Source of the DNA: Sphingosinicella sp. BN140058
GTDB lineage: Bacteria > Pseudomonadota > Alphaproteobacteria > Sphingomonadales > Sphingomonadaceae
DNA: 64,000 nt
Direction of reading: 5' to 3'
Assembly (NCBI RefSeq): GCF_004135585.1
Contig: NZ_CP035501.1
Coordinates: 793,001-857,000, forward strand
In this document: positions 33,252 through 42,255 of the stretch, in pieces
How positions within the stretch are numbered: the stretch's first letter is position 1
Layout of the letters: every line of letters starts with the position of its first letter
Notes under the pieces: generated by a model
Seen by the model: only the letters and a program-made list of their open reading frames with translations
Told to the model about the DNA's origin: nothing
The model's database searches: none
Translations under genes and position numbers: made by a program

Positions 33252-33674
33252 TCAATCGCGCACCAGCCGGCCTTCCTGCGCCTTGAAATAGAATTGGCTG
33301 GCTACTAGCCATCCCTTGAGCGGGCGCAGCGGCAGCACGCACGTGATCAGCAGCAACGGCAGGCCGGTGACGATGTGCACCCACAAAGGCGGGCTGGCGA
33401 AGATCTCCAGCAGCAGAATCCACAGAACGGCCGGAATGCAGGTGAACATCTGGACGAAGAAGGCCGGACCATCGGCAGGCTCAGCAAAGGAATAATCGAG
33501 CCCGCAGACCTCGCATTCCGCACGGATCTTCAGAAATCCCTGGAAAATATGACCTTGGCCGCAGCGGGGGCACCGTCCGAACGGTCCCGTCTTGTGCGGG
33601 TCGAGCTTCGGCCAGGTCCTGCCCTGGCCATCCACGAAGCGCGCTTCCTGCGTATCGGTCACTCGAAATTCCAT
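33252..33674 (-). CDS. DUF983 membrane protein with zinc ribbon
   Basis: 140 residues. Two CxxC pairs (GRCPRCGQGH and CEVCGLDY) form a probable zinc ribbon at residues about 34-62, followed by two membrane spans (about 75-118) including VLPLRPLKGWLVASQFYFKA, the family signature. DUF983 is widespread in alphaproteobacteria and of unknown role, often near cytochrome oxidase or thiol genes. Only 64 bases separate it from the divergent MocR gene. Confidence 0.85.
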   Translation of the reverse strand: MEFRVTDTQEARFVDGQGRTWPKLDPHKTGPFGRCPRCGQGHIFQGFLKIRAECEVCGLDYSFAEPADGPAFFVQMFTCIPAVLWILLLEIFASPPLWVHIVTGLPLLLITCVLPLRPLKGWLVASQFYFKAQEGRLVRD

Positions 33675-33738
33675 ACAGAGTTGATGTTATGCATGGATAC
33701 ATGTAGACGTTTTACCCATACAATTCAAGAAAGCCTTC

Positions 33739-35118
33739 ATGCGCTGGTCGCCTACCCTCGCCACCTCTTCCGGCCCGATCTATCGACGCATCGCCGATGC
33801 GATGGCGCAGGACGTCGCCGACGGAAGGCTCGCGGCCGGTGACCGCTTGCCGAGCCAGCGCGAACTTGCGCAACGGCTTGGAGTCGATCTTACCACTGTG
33901 ACACGTGCCTATGCGGAGGCAGCGCGCCGTGGGCTCGTCGACAGCGACGGACGGCGCGGCAGCTTCGTGCGAGGTCCCGCAGCGGGCGCTTCGCCGCCGC
34001 GGGCTGTCGCCTCCGAGGCTGCCGGCGGAATGAACATGCCGCCGGAACCCGAAGGCGGATTACTGCGCGAGGCGATCGCGGCGGGTATTCCGCACATGAT
34101 CGAACAGAGCGTAGCGTCGCTTCACTATCAGACGAGCGGCGGCAGCGAGGACGACCGCATCGCGGCCGCACGTTTTCTGGCGAAGACGATCGCCGGAACG
34201 TCGCCCGACGAGGTGGTGGTCACGGCCGGCGCCCAGAACGGCTTGCACGCAGTCTGCGGCATTCTGCTCGGATCCGGTGATCGGATCGCTGCCGGAGTGT
34301 TCACCTATCCGGGCTTTGTCGCTCTTGCCCGGCGGTTTGGCGCAACGCTGGTGCCGCTTGCAATGGACGAGGAGGGTATTCTGCCGGATGCGCTCGAGCG
34401 GGAGGCAAAGCGAGCGCCCCTCGCCGCACTCTATGTCATCCCGACCAACGACAATCCGACGACCGCCACCATGGGCTCGGCGCGTCGGCAGGCGATCGCC
34501 GACATAGCCCGGCGGTTCGGCATCCGGATCATCGAGGATGACCCTTATGGTCGCCTGCCCGAAAATCCGCTTTCCCCCATCGCCGCTCTGGTTCCCGAAC
34601 TCACCTGGCACGTCACCAGCGTGTCGAAGATCCTGTCTCCCTGTTTGCGCGTCGGATTCGTCCGCGCACCCGATCTCCGCAGCGCCGCGCGGCTGGCCGG
34701 CGACATTCACGAAACCGCGATCATGCCGCCGCCGCTCAATCTCGCTCTGGTCAAACATTGGCTCGCCGACGGCACGTTCGCGCGATTGGTCCGCGGCGTC
34801 CGTGCCGAAGCCGAAACGCGGAGCCGCGCCGCAATCGCTTCGCTGAGCGGAGTCGATGTGCGACATCGCCCTGAGGGCTATCACCTGTGGCTGAAGCTCG
34901 ACGCACGCCTTGCCGCCGCGGACATCACCGCCCAGGCGGCCGGCTTCAGTCTCCCAGTGGCACCGAGCTCCAGCTTCTGCTTCAACGGCGAGGCACCGTA
35001 TCAGGCGCTGCGGCTCTCGCTCGGCGGCGCGCGTTCTCGGGATGCGGTCGTTCGTGAAGCCCGCCGTCTCGATGCCCTGCTGGCGCAAGCGGTCCGACGC
35101 GGACATGTCGTGGTCTAG
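33739..35118 (+). CDS. MocR/GntR-type regulator with aminotransferase domain
   Basis: 459 residues. Residues about 10-78 are a GntR winged helix (RLAAGDRLPSQRELAQRLGVDLTTVTRAYAEAARRGLV); the remainder is a class I aminotransferase fold with the PLP lysine K297 in VTSVSKILSPCLRVG and D267/D268 in IIEDDPYG. MocR proteins sense PLP or amino compounds and usually regulate their own or the divergent gene. Here the divergent gene is DUF983 across a short AT-rich gap, so that is a possible target. Confidence 0.9.
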   Translation: MRWSPTLATSSGPIYRRIADAMAQDVADGRLAAGDRLPSQRELAQRLGVDLTTVTRAYAEAARRGLVDSDGRRGSFVRGPAAGASPPRAVASEAAGGMNMPPEPEGGLLREAIAAGIPHMIEQSVASLHYQTSGGSEDDRIAAARFLAKTIAGTSPDEVVVTAGAQNGLHAVCGILLGSGDRIAAGVFTYPGFVALARRFGATLVPLAMDEEGILPDALEREAKRAPLAALYVIPTNDNPTTATMGSARRQAIADIARRFGIRIIEDDPYGRLPENPLSPIAALVPELTWHVTSVSKILSPCLRVGFVRAPDLRSAARLAGDIHETAIMPPPLNLALVKHWLADGTFARLVRGVRAEAETRSRAAIASLSGVDVRHRPEGYHLWLKLDARLAAADITAQAAGFSLPVAPSSSFCFNGEAPYQALRLSLGGARSRDAVVREARRLDALLAQAVRRGHVVV

Positions 35119-35195
35119 CAAGGGAGTTAGGCGGTTCGGCACCGGTTCAGCTTCCCTGCACGAACATCCCCCACTCACGCAATTGGAGCCGATCG

Positions 35196-35564
35196 ATGCG
35201 CCGCCTTGCTGTCCTTGCTCTTCTCGGCCTCGCAATGCCGGCGACCGCGCAGTTCGCGCCGCGCCATGATTATGAGGATGTCGGTCCGGCTAACCCGTTC
35301 ATTGGTGACAGCAGCCTGCATGCGCCGCCGGTCCGCCGGGAATTGCGGGAGATCAGGAGCGGTGTCGATCATGCGCGCGACAGCGGCATGATCAGCCGCG
35401 GCGAAGCGCGCCGCCTCAACCGCGAAGCCCGCCAGATCGGTCGACTCGCCGAACGCTACGGCCGGGATGGTCTTTCGTCCGCCGAGTCGCGGGAGTTGCA
35501 GGGCCGAACAGTGGCACTCCGCGCTGCCGTGGCCCGCTCCCAACAGCCACCGGCTGGAAAATGA
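35196..35564 (+). CDS. Small secreted protein, helical (122 aa)
   Basis: A signal peptide (MRRLAVLALLGLAMPATAQ) is followed by a mature region of about 103 residues rich in Arg/Glu/Ala helices (VRRELREIRSGVDHARDSGMISRGEARRLNREARQIGRLAERYG), which look like a periplasmic helical hairpin or coiled coil. No family named. The terms resemble small alphaproteobacterial periplasmic proteins. It is monocistronic and follows the MocR gene after 77 bases. Confidence 0.65.
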   Translation: MRRLAVLALLGLAMPATAQFAPRHDYEDVGPANPFIGDSSLHAPPVRRELREIRSGVDHARDSGMISRGEARRLNREARQIGRLAERYGRDGLSSAESRELQGRTVALRAAVARSQQPPAGK

Positions 35565-35632
35565 TGCGCACAATCTCCAGGCGAACGCGACAAACCCTGT
35601 TCGGCCCGAGCCCCCGTCTGTAAGCCATCGTC

Positions 35633-36325
35633 GTGGATCACGCCGCACGCACCCAATTCATCGAGGCCAATCTACCGCTTGAGCCGGTCGCGTTCGTGCC
35701 CGAGATTCGGCTGCATCAGGCGGTCCCCGCCAGCGGTCTCGGCCGGTTGGCGGCGATAGATGATGCATTCACTACCCCATACTGGGCTTACGCATGGACC
35801 GGCGGTCTCGCTCTTGCCCGCTTCCTTCTCGACCACCCCGCCTGGGTCGCCGGAAAGACCGTGCTCGATCTCGGCTGCGGATCCGGGCTCGTCGCCATCG
35901 CCGCCGCGAAGGCGGGGGCCGCCTCGGTGAAAGCGGTCGACGTCGATCCCTACGCCGCCGCGGCAACCCGGCTGAACGCCCATGCGAACGGAGTCGACAT
36001 GGATGTGGCGAACGAAGACCTGACCAGGGCTGCGTCGCTCGACGCGGGGTTGGTCCTCGTCGGTGATCTGTTCTACGATTTCGATCTGGCTGCGGGCGTG
36101 ACCTCTTGCCTGGACCGCTGGTCGGCGCTCGGCACGCAAATCCTCATCGGTGATCCATGGCGCCGCGGCCTCCCCCGCGGGCGCTTGCGGACGCTCGCGA
36201 ACTATGAGATCGCCGAGCGCTCCGGCGGCGAGCCGAGGAAGACGTCCGTATTCGCGTTCCGGTGTCCACCGGTCGATGTGGAGGCAGCAACCGCGAAGTG
36301 CGATCGAGAGATCCTCCCCGCCTGA
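35633..36325 (+). CDS. Class I methyltransferase, ETF-beta-lysine / NNMT-like
   Basis: 230 residues. SAM motif [20 protein letters not shown], acidic AVDVDPYA, and [11 protein letters not shown] (motif with catalytic Asp-Leu-Phe-Tyr). The N-terminal [24 protein letters not shown] is typical of the family that includes electron-transfer flavoprotein beta-subunit lysine methyltransferase (METTL20 relatives). Start GTG 35633 has no strong ribosome site. A protein-lysine substrate is inferred from family only. Confidence 0.75.
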   Translation: MDHAARTQFIEANLPLEPVAFVPEIRLHQAVPASGLGRLAAIDDAFTTPYWAYAWTGGLALARFLLDHPAWVAGKTVLDLGCGSGLVAIAAAKAGAASVKAVDVDPYAAAATRLNAHANGVDMDVANEDLTRAASLDAGLVLVGDLFYDFDLAAGVTSCLDRWSALGTQILIGDPWRRGLPRGRLRTLANYEIAERSGGEPRKTSVFAFRCPPVDVEAATAKCDREILPA

Positions 36326-36361
36326 ACTCTCGGCTGAACGAGGCCGCTGCCCGCCCCGAAC

Positions 36362-37198
36362 TCAGCGCTTGCGGAACTCGGCCGCGCCCGTCGGTTTGCG
36401 CGTATTCAGGATTTCACGCGCGGATTGGTCTCCGAGCAGTTGTGCCTGAAGGAAGGTTACGCTCAAGGCGGCCGCATCCGCCAGGGCGCGATCCGAAGTC
36501 GGGTCGCCGGTTGCGAGCATGTGGGTCGCGCCTTTGCCGATCCAGACATATTTGGCACCGGCCGCGGATGTCTCGAAGGCCGCAAGGTGCGCCTTCCAGT
36601 CCGGTGCGAAACCCGGGATGGTGTCGGCGTCGCCGGTGAACAGAAGCAACGGTTTGTCGAGCGTGGCGAAGCTTGCCGGGCCGATCAGGCCGGGGATGGG
36701 CCCTGGCGATGAGAGCGCAATAATGGCTCCGACGCGCTTGCTTCTGGCATGAACCATCGAATCCAGCGCACCGCCGCTGATCATGGCGGTCAGAGCGCCG
36801 TAGGAATGACCGGCCGCTGCCAGGGGCAGCCCCGGCGCCGCCGCAGCGGCCCAGGCTTCCGCAGCCGCGATGTCCGCAATACGGGTCGCAAATGCCGACT
36901 GCAGGCTGTGATCAGCGCCCGCATGCATTTTCGAATCGGTGTGAAGCGGCGCCACGACCAGGAAGTCGGCGCGGCGCCAGGTCTCGATCAGCTTTTCATA
37001 AGCGTCCGGCGCGCCGCCGCCGCCATGCGAGAAGAGGATTACGGCTCTGGCCTTGTCGGGCCGCCAGACGCTGAGCACGAGGTCACGATCGCCCGCCTTG
37101 ACGGTGACAGTCTCCGCGGCGGCAAAGGCAGACGACGAGAGCATGGCTGCAAGCAAGGCGATCGCTCCGACGAGCGTGCGACGTGAGCATTCGATCAT
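36362..37198 (-). CDS. Exported alpha/beta-hydrolase
   Basis: 278 residues with a signal peptide (cut near AFAAAE). The nucleophile is in AAAGHSYGALTAM (G-H-S-Y-G), an oxyanion motif in ILFSHGGGGAPDAY, an acid in LFTGDADTIPG, and the histidine in GKGATHMLATGD. It resembles dienelactone-hydrolase/PHB-depolymerase-like enzymes; the substrate is unknown. It lies between the convergent methyltransferase gene and the GGDEF-EAL gene on its own strand. Confidence 0.75.
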   Translation of the reverse strand: MIECSRRTLVGAIALLAAMLSSSAFAAAETVTVKAGDRDLVLSVWRPDKARAVILFSHGGGGAPDAYEKLIETWRRADFLVVAPLHTDSKMHAGADHSLQSAFATRIADIAAAEAWAAAAAPGLPLAAAGHSYGALTAMISGGALDSMVHARSKRVGAIIALSSPGPIPGLIGPASFATLDKPLLLFTGDADTIPGFAPDWKAHLAAFETSAAGAKYVWIGKGATHMLATGDPTSDRALADAAALSVTFLQAQLLGDQSAREILNTRKPTGAAEFRKR

Positions 37199-37253
37199 GA
37201 AGGCAATCCCCCTTTGCTACTTGGTCGCCCAAGCGCAGGGGACTTGTCCAGCC

Positions 37254-39452
37254 TCAGGCTGCGTCGGTGAACCGGCGGCGCTCCAGCAACATGTCGATTT
37301 CCTCGGCCGGCATGGCCGCGGCGAACAGGAACCCCTGCATCTCGGTGCAGCCGGCAGCTTCCAGGAAACGCCGCTGGTCCACCGTTTCCACCCCTTCCGC
37401 CGTCACGGCCAGCCCCATCGCCTGGCCAAGCGAGAGGACCGCGGAAACGATCGCCGCGGAGTCGACCGTCTGGCCAAGAGCGTGGATGAAGCTGCGATCG
37501 ATCTTGATCCTGTCGACCTCGAACCGACGCAGGTAGCTCAGCGACGAATAGCCGGTCCCGAAATCGTCGAGCGCAACGGAGAAACCCGCACCGCGCAGTT
37601 GCGCAAGCGTGGTCCGCACCATTGTGTCGTCATCGAGCAGAACGCCCTCGGTGACTTCGAGCTGGATCCTCCGTGCGTCGGCGCCGGTCTCTCGAACGAT
37701 CGCGATCAGGGTTTCGAAGAGGTCGCCCGAGCGGAACTGGACGGGCGACAGGTTCACCGACATGACGATGTCGGGCCAGCGGGTGGAGGCGACACAGGCT
37801 TCGCGCATCACCCAGGCACCGAGCCGCCGGATCTGTCCGGTGGCTTCGGCGATCGGGATGAATTGCTCGGGCGCGATCGGGCCGCGAGTCGGGTGGTTCC
37901 ACCGCGCCAAAGCCTCGACTCCGACGATCTGGCGGCCGGCGCCGGAGATCTGAGGCTGATAATGGACGGAGAGTTCACCCTGCCCATCAAGGGCGCGACG
38001 CAGATCGTCCTCGATGCCGCTGCGCAGTTGAACCGTGGCGTCCATTCCGGGCTGGAAAATGCGATAGCAGTCGCGTCCCTCGTCCTTGGCACGGTAGAGC
38101 GCGATGTCCGCCTTGCGCAGCAATTCGGTGCGGTCCGTGCCTGCTTCGGGCGCGAACACCACGCCGATGCTGACACCCACATGCGCTTCCGACCCGAGCA
38201 CCGTGAACGGCGCGTGCACCGCCATCAGCACCCGCGCGCACAAGATTTCGATCTCGGCACGTGCGCCTGCGCCGGTCAGCAGGATGCCGAACTCGTCACC
38301 GCCGAGCCTCGCGATGGTGTCGCCCTCCGACAGAAGCGCAGACAAACGCCCGCCAAATTCCTTAATAAGGGCGTCGCCGGCGAGGTGGCCGAGCGTATCG
38401 TTGACGTTCTTGAAGCGATCGAGATCGAGCAGCATGATCGCGACACTGCCGCCTTGGCGCGCTTCGACGAGGGCGTGATTCAAGCGGTCCTCGAACAGGG
38501 CGCGGTTGGGCAATGCGGTCAGCGGATCGTGGAAGGCCAGATGCTGCGCCTGCGCCCGGCTCGCCTCCAGCTCGACCCGCGAGCGAAGCCCTCGGCCGAG
38601 CAACCAAACCAATACCCCACCGACAAGCAGCAGCGCCACCACCAACGCGGGCAGCATGCGATCGGCAACCTGGCGACCCGGCCGGAACGGAGCCCATTCT
38701 ATGTAGCCAAGGACGGACCCGCGCACGTCGCGCAGCTGCAATGCCGCGTCGGAGGTCTTGCGGGTGGTGAAACTTGCCGCATCGACGCCGTAGATGGTGG
38801 ACAAGGTTTCGAGAAAATTCCCGTCCATGTAGCGCACCACGACGTGCAGCCGCTCGCGACCCGGCGCGAGTTCCACCTCGCCGGTCTCGCTCACCACCGG
38901 CTTGACGCTGACGATCGCGGGCCGGCCATGGATCCTGGTGAGGCCGCTGGCGCTGAGCGTCAGTTCGGGGCCCGGCGAGGCCGTGTCGCCGCGCAGCAGC
39001 CGCCGGTGTAGATCGGCCGCGAACGGCAGCACCGCCTGCGAGACACCGGCAAAGACACCCGGAGTACGCCGCTTCCCCCCGACCATGGCGTAGAGCGGAC
39101 GCCCAGCGGGATCGAGCAGGTAGGCTTCGTCATATTTGTAGTAAGTGTAGAACCAGACGCCGAGATTCTGGTCCATCCAGTCATGGTCGAGCGGCGTCGC
39201 GAGCGATTGCCTGGCGGCGTCGTCCCAATTGGTCGAGGCCTCCTGCGTCTTGCGGATGTCCGCCCAGCCTTGGCGAAGGCCGATCTTGGCGAGCCGGGTC
39301 TGGCGCTGAACCGCAGCCTCGTCCGAGCCGGCCGCGGACATGCTCAGCACGGCGCCCACCAGCAGGGCGAGCACCAGCATCGCCGCCGCGGCGGGCAGCG
39401 CCACCGCGGTCAGCAGCGAATGCCGCCGTTTCTCGATCATCAACCCGGCCAT
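37254..39452 (-). CDS. Membrane-bound GGDEF-EAL protein with CHASE4-like sensor
   Basis: About 732 residues. Two membrane spans (near 15-35 and 265-290) enclose a periplasmic sensor of CHASE4 type (NWDDAARQSLATPLDHDWMDQNLG). Then GGDEF (HDPLTALPNRALFEDRL, RLGGDEFGILL), with the intact active site, and EAL (VEALARWNHP, LEVTEGVLLDD, ALDDFGTGYSSL, KIDRSFIH), also intact. So it could both make and break cyclic-di-GMP; which dominates is unknown. Start is one of TTG 39455, ATG 39452 and ATG 39440; none has a strong ribosome site. Confidence 0.9.
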   Translation of the reverse strand: MAGLMIEKRRHSLLTAVALPAAAAMLVLALLVGAVLSMSAAGSDEAAVQRQTRLAKIGLRQGWADIRKTQEASTNWDDAARQSLATPLDHDWMDQNLGVWFYTYYKYDEAYLLDPAGRPLYAMVGGKRRTPGVFAGVSQAVLPFAADLHRRLLRGDTASPGPELTLSASGLTRIHGRPAIVSVKPVVSETGEVELAPGRERLHVVVRYMDGNFLETLSTIYGVDAASFTTRKTSDAALQLRDVRGSVLGYIEWAPFRPGRQVADRMLPALVVALLLVGGVLVWLLGRGLRSRVELEASRAQAQHLAFHDPLTALPNRALFEDRLNHALVEARQGGSVAIMLLDLDRFKNVNDTLGHLAGDALIKEFGGRLSALLSEGDTIARLGGDEFGILLTGAGARAEIEILCARVLMAVHAPFTVLGSEAHVGVSIGVVFAPEAGTDRTELLRKADIALYRAKDEGRDCYRIFQPGMDATVQLRSGIEDDLRRALDGQGELSVHYQPQISGAGRQIVGVEALARWNHPTRGPIAPEQFIPIAEATGQIRRLGAWVMREACVASTRWPDIVMSVNLSPVQFRSGDLFETLIAIVRETGADARRIQLEVTEGVLLDDDTMVRTTLAQLRGAGFSVALDDFGTGYSSLSYLRRFEVDRIKIDRSFIHALGQTVDSAAIVSAVLSLGQAMGLAVTAEGVETVDQRRFLEAAGCTEMQGFLFAAAMPAEEIDMLLERRRFTDAA

Positions 39453-39525
39453 CAACGACCGGCGCTAGCCGCGACTGGTTAATTGGTCGCTTACCGGCGC
39501 CCCGTAGATTCGCGATCCGCCGCTG

Positions 39526-41127
39526 TCAGCGCCTTGCCGCGGTTGTCTCGTCGCGGAGAGGCTTGAACTCGCCGCCTTCGTTCCAGGTCGGCCACGCCGC
39601 GCTATTCGCCAGTTCGCTGCCCAGAGCGAAGGCGACTCGCGCCTCCTGCGCGGTGCCCGCAAAGGTCCAGTCAGGGCTGAACGAGTCGCAGGGCTGGTGA
39701 TAGCAGCGCGCATTGTAGGCCGTTACGATCGCCTCGCCCGCCCTGGTGCCGCCCTGCACCAGATCGCGCCCGGCACGGAAGGACAGCGCCGGTACCCCGC
39801 GCCGGGCAAAGGGGAAATGGTCGGAGCGATAATACCAGCCGGCTTCGGGATTGGGCTCGGCATCGGTGCGCAGGCCCTGCGCCGTGGCAACGCGGGCCAG
39901 ATCGGCTTCGAGCGGAGTTCGGCCGCCTCCGATAAGTTCGATGTTGCGGGCGGCCGGCAGCACCACGTGCGGATCGAGATTGATCACCGCCGCCGTCCGC
40001 GCCAGCGGGTAAAGCGGGTGCGAGGCATAATAGTCCGCTCCGAGCAGCCCTTTTTCCTCGGCGGTCCAAGCCGCGAAGACGATCGTACGCGTCGGGCGCG
40101 GCCCCGCGGCGAAGGCACGCGCGACCTCCAGTAGTTCGGCAGTGCCGGTGGCGTTGTCGATGGCGCCGTTGCGGATCGGATCGCCTTTGCTGTCCGGCCC
40201 GTTACGACCGTTGGCATCCCAGTGCGCCCCGTACAGGACGAGTTCGTCCGGCCGGGATGCGCCTGGCAGCCGCGCGATCACGTTGCGGCTGGTGAACGGA
40301 GTGGCGCGGATCTCGCCCCGCGCCGACAATGAAGCGCCGGCCAGCGGCCGTGCCCGGAAATCCGGGCGGCGGGCCTCCTGCTTGAGCCGCACCAGATCGA
40401 GGCCGAGCGAACGTAACATCGATCGCGAGGCATCACCCGAAAGCCATCCGGTCAGCTTCATCGCCGAAGGCGCCAGGGGAGCAAAGGTCATCGCCGGCAA
40501 CGCATCGCCACTGCCGACCTGGGCGAACGGATAGCTTGCGGCGGCCTCTTCGTGGATAACCAGCACCCCGGCCGCGCCGGCCTTCGCGGCAGCCTCGAAC
40601 TTCACCCCCACACGGCCCGAATAGGCCATCCGCCGTCCCTCGAAGCCGAGATCGCGGCCAGCCTCGAAATCGGGATCGTTGGCCAGCACGACCGCGATCT
40701 TGCCGTGCAAGTCGACGCCCTCATACGCGTTCCAGCCGCGGGCGGCGTCGACGACGCCGAAGCCGGCGAAGACGAGTTCGGCATCGGCGAGCGTGGTTGC
40801 GCCGGCATTGCGCAGGGACAATGTCGCATCACGGCCAAGGACGAGTGGGATCACCCTGTTCTTCACCTTCAATGTCATCGATGCGCCCTCGAGCCGATCC
40901 AGGCGGACGAGCGGGACATCCTGGTACCAGCCGCCATTCTCCCCTCCGGGTTCCAGGCCGGCGGCAGCGAAGCGCTGCGCGAGATAGGCGACCGTCTTCT
41001 CCTCCCCGATTTCGCCGGGACCGCGTCCGGCGAAGTCGTCGGAGGAGAGTTGCAGGACGTCGGCCTTGATCCGATCGGCGGAGATCGGATCGGCCGCGGC
41101 GAGCGCGAGCAGCATGGAGAGCATCAT
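39526..41127 (-). CDS. M28-family aminopeptidase with PA domain
   Basis: 533 residues, exported. After a short signal, a PA domain (about 130-270, with VDLHGKIAVVLANDPDFEAG and AAGVLVIHEE) is inserted before the M28 zinc core: LYGAHWDANG (H, D), GAIDNATGTAELLE (D), WTAEEKGLLG (E-E), SDHFPFARRGVPAL (H). It should cut N-terminal residues of peptides in the periplasm. A longer frame extends upstream to 41214, but its extra residues are basic and weak; ATG 41127 begins the hydrophobic signal. Confidence 0.85.
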   Translation of the reverse strand: MMLSMLLALAAADPISADRIKADVLQLSSDDFAGRGPGEIGEEKTVAYLAQRFAAAGLEPGGENGGWYQDVPLVRLDRLEGASMTLKVKNRVIPLVLGRDATLSLRNAGATTLADAELVFAGFGVVDAARGWNAYEGVDLHGKIAVVLANDPDFEAGRDLGFEGRRMAYSGRVGVKFEAAAKAGAAGVLVIHEEAAASYPFAQVGSGDALPAMTFAPLAPSAMKLTGWLSGDASRSMLRSLGLDLVRLKQEARRPDFRARPLAGASLSARGEIRATPFTSRNVIARLPGASRPDELVLYGAHWDANGRNGPDSKGDPIRNGAIDNATGTAELLEVARAFAAGPRPTRTIVFAAWTAEEKGLLGADYYASHPLYPLARTAAVINLDPHVVLPAARNIELIGGGRTPLEADLARVATAQGLRTDAEPNPEAGWYYRSDHFPFARRGVPALSFRAGRDLVQGGTRAGEAIVTAYNARCYHQPCDSFSPDWTFAGTAQEARVAFALGSELANSAAWPTWNEGGEFKPLRDETTAARR

Positions 41128-41214
41128 GCGCCGAGTGAAGCGGGCGGCGTGGGAGAAGGCAAGGTGCGATCGCCCGCTCTCCACGATTATGGACGAAGCT
41201 TTCGTTCCGGACAC

Positions 41215-41240
41215 GGAACCGGCCGCCGACAGCCAGTGTT
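41215..41240 (+). promoter_or_regulatory. Possible EcfG-like promoter of the DUF1206 gene
   Basis: GGAAC (41215-41219), 17 bases, TGTT (41237-41240): one mismatch from CGTT. The GGAAC is also the right arm of an inverted repeat with GTTCC (41204-41208), so a divergent promoter towards the M28 gene is conceivable. Confidence 0.35.
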
Positions 41241-41276
41241 TGTTGCTGCCGTAAGCGTGAACGGAAGGAACAGGCG

Positions 41277-42083
41277 ATGCCGAGCGTCCCGAGACTGGAA
41301 GCCCTGGCGCGGATCGGCTTCGCCGCCCGCGGCGTGATGTACGTTCTGATCGGCATCCTCGCCTTGTTCACGGGGCGCAGCGAAGACGGCGCCGGGGCCC
41401 TCGAACAGTTGAACAGCGGCTTCGGGCGGCTGCTCCTCGGTGTCATGGCCGTCGGCTTCCTCGGCTACGGCCTCTGGCGCGTATCGGACGCAATCTATGA
41501 CAGCGAAGGCAATGGCAGCGGAGCAAAGGGGATCGCGGTACGGGCCGGCGGTGCCGCCAGCGGCATCATCCATCTCGGTCTGTGCGTTCTCGCGGCATCG
41601 ATGACCGCCGGAACCCGCCAGGGCTCCGGCGGCGATAGTACGCGCCAGGGCGCAGCCGCGACGCTGGATCTGCCCGGCGGCGAGATGCTGCTGTTGATTG
41701 CCGGGATCGCGCTGCTTGCCACTGGCGCCATCCAGTTGAGCAAGGCATGGCGGGCCGACTTCCTGCGCAACCTCGATAGTGAGGCGGCCTCCCGTCTACA
41801 GATCAAGCGCCTCGGCCAGGCCGGCTTCACCGCACGAGGCATCGTGTTTCTGGTGATGGGCTGGTTCCTGATCCGCGCCGGATGGGAAAGCCGTTCGTCG
41901 GAGGCGGGTGGAATGGGGCAGGCGCTGGCGTCGCTGAACCCGACGATCCATGCTCTCGTCGCCGCGGGCCTGTTGCTGTTCGGCCTGTTCAGCTTCGTCG
42001 AAGCCCGCCATCGTCGGATCAACGACCCGAAGGTACTCGACCGGCTACGGAGCAGCGCCGCCCGGATCAAACACCCGGCCTGA
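41277..42083 (+). CDS. DUF1206 membrane protein
   Basis: 268 residues. The protein repeats a two-helix DUF1206 unit three times (LARIGFAARGVMYVLIGILA, VRAGGAASGIIHLGLCVLA, LGQAGFTARGIVFLVMGWFL), each opening with a Gly-x-x-Arg/Ala-G motif, and spans the membrane six times. No biochemical role is known. AAGGAACAGGCG precedes the ATG. The possible stress promoter above it fits a membrane-stress function, but that is only inference. Confidence 0.85.
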   Translation: MPSVPRLEALARIGFAARGVMYVLIGILALFTGRSEDGAGALEQLNSGFGRLLLGVMAVGFLGYGLWRVSDAIYDSEGNGSGAKGIAVRAGGAASGIIHLGLCVLAASMTAGTRQGSGGDSTRQGAAATLDLPGGEMLLLIAGIALLATGAIQLSKAWRADFLRNLDSEAASRLQIKRLGQAGFTARGIVFLVMGWFLIRAGWESRSSEAGGMGQALASLNPTIHALVAAGLLLFGLFSFVEARHRRINDPKVLDRLRSSAARIKHPA

Positions 42084-42139
42084 GGTCGGACGCCTGCGAC
42101 AAACCGCCCCGCCGGAACGTCGAGGGAAAGTGAAGAACC

Positions 42140-42174
42140 TTGTCAACTGATCCAGTAGAGTATTATCTCTCCTG
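42140..42174 (+). promoter_or_regulatory. Promoter and imperfect dyad of the cysteine operon
   Basis: TTGTCA (42140-42145), 15 bases, TATTAT (42161-42166). The -10 is flanked by CAGTAGAG and CTCTCCTG (42153-42160, 42167-42174), a 7-of-8 inverted repeat, suggesting repressor control. Transcription would begin about 80 bases before the GTG start of the first gene. Confidence 0.45.
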
Positions 42175-42255
42175 CTGATGCCGTCCGCCGCGCGGCACGC
42201 GAGTCATCCTTGCCGACCGGTCACCCGGAGGCGTCCGCCACACGAGGAACGATCC

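Noticed and set aside
37053-39011. 652-codon plus-strand frame
   Set aside because: Antisense to the GGDEF-EAL gene, whose motifs are complete.
42178-42255. Upstream ATG of cysE
   Set aside because: It lies about 5 bases after the predicted transcript start and has no ribosome site, whereas GTG 42256 has GAGGAAC at normal spacing.
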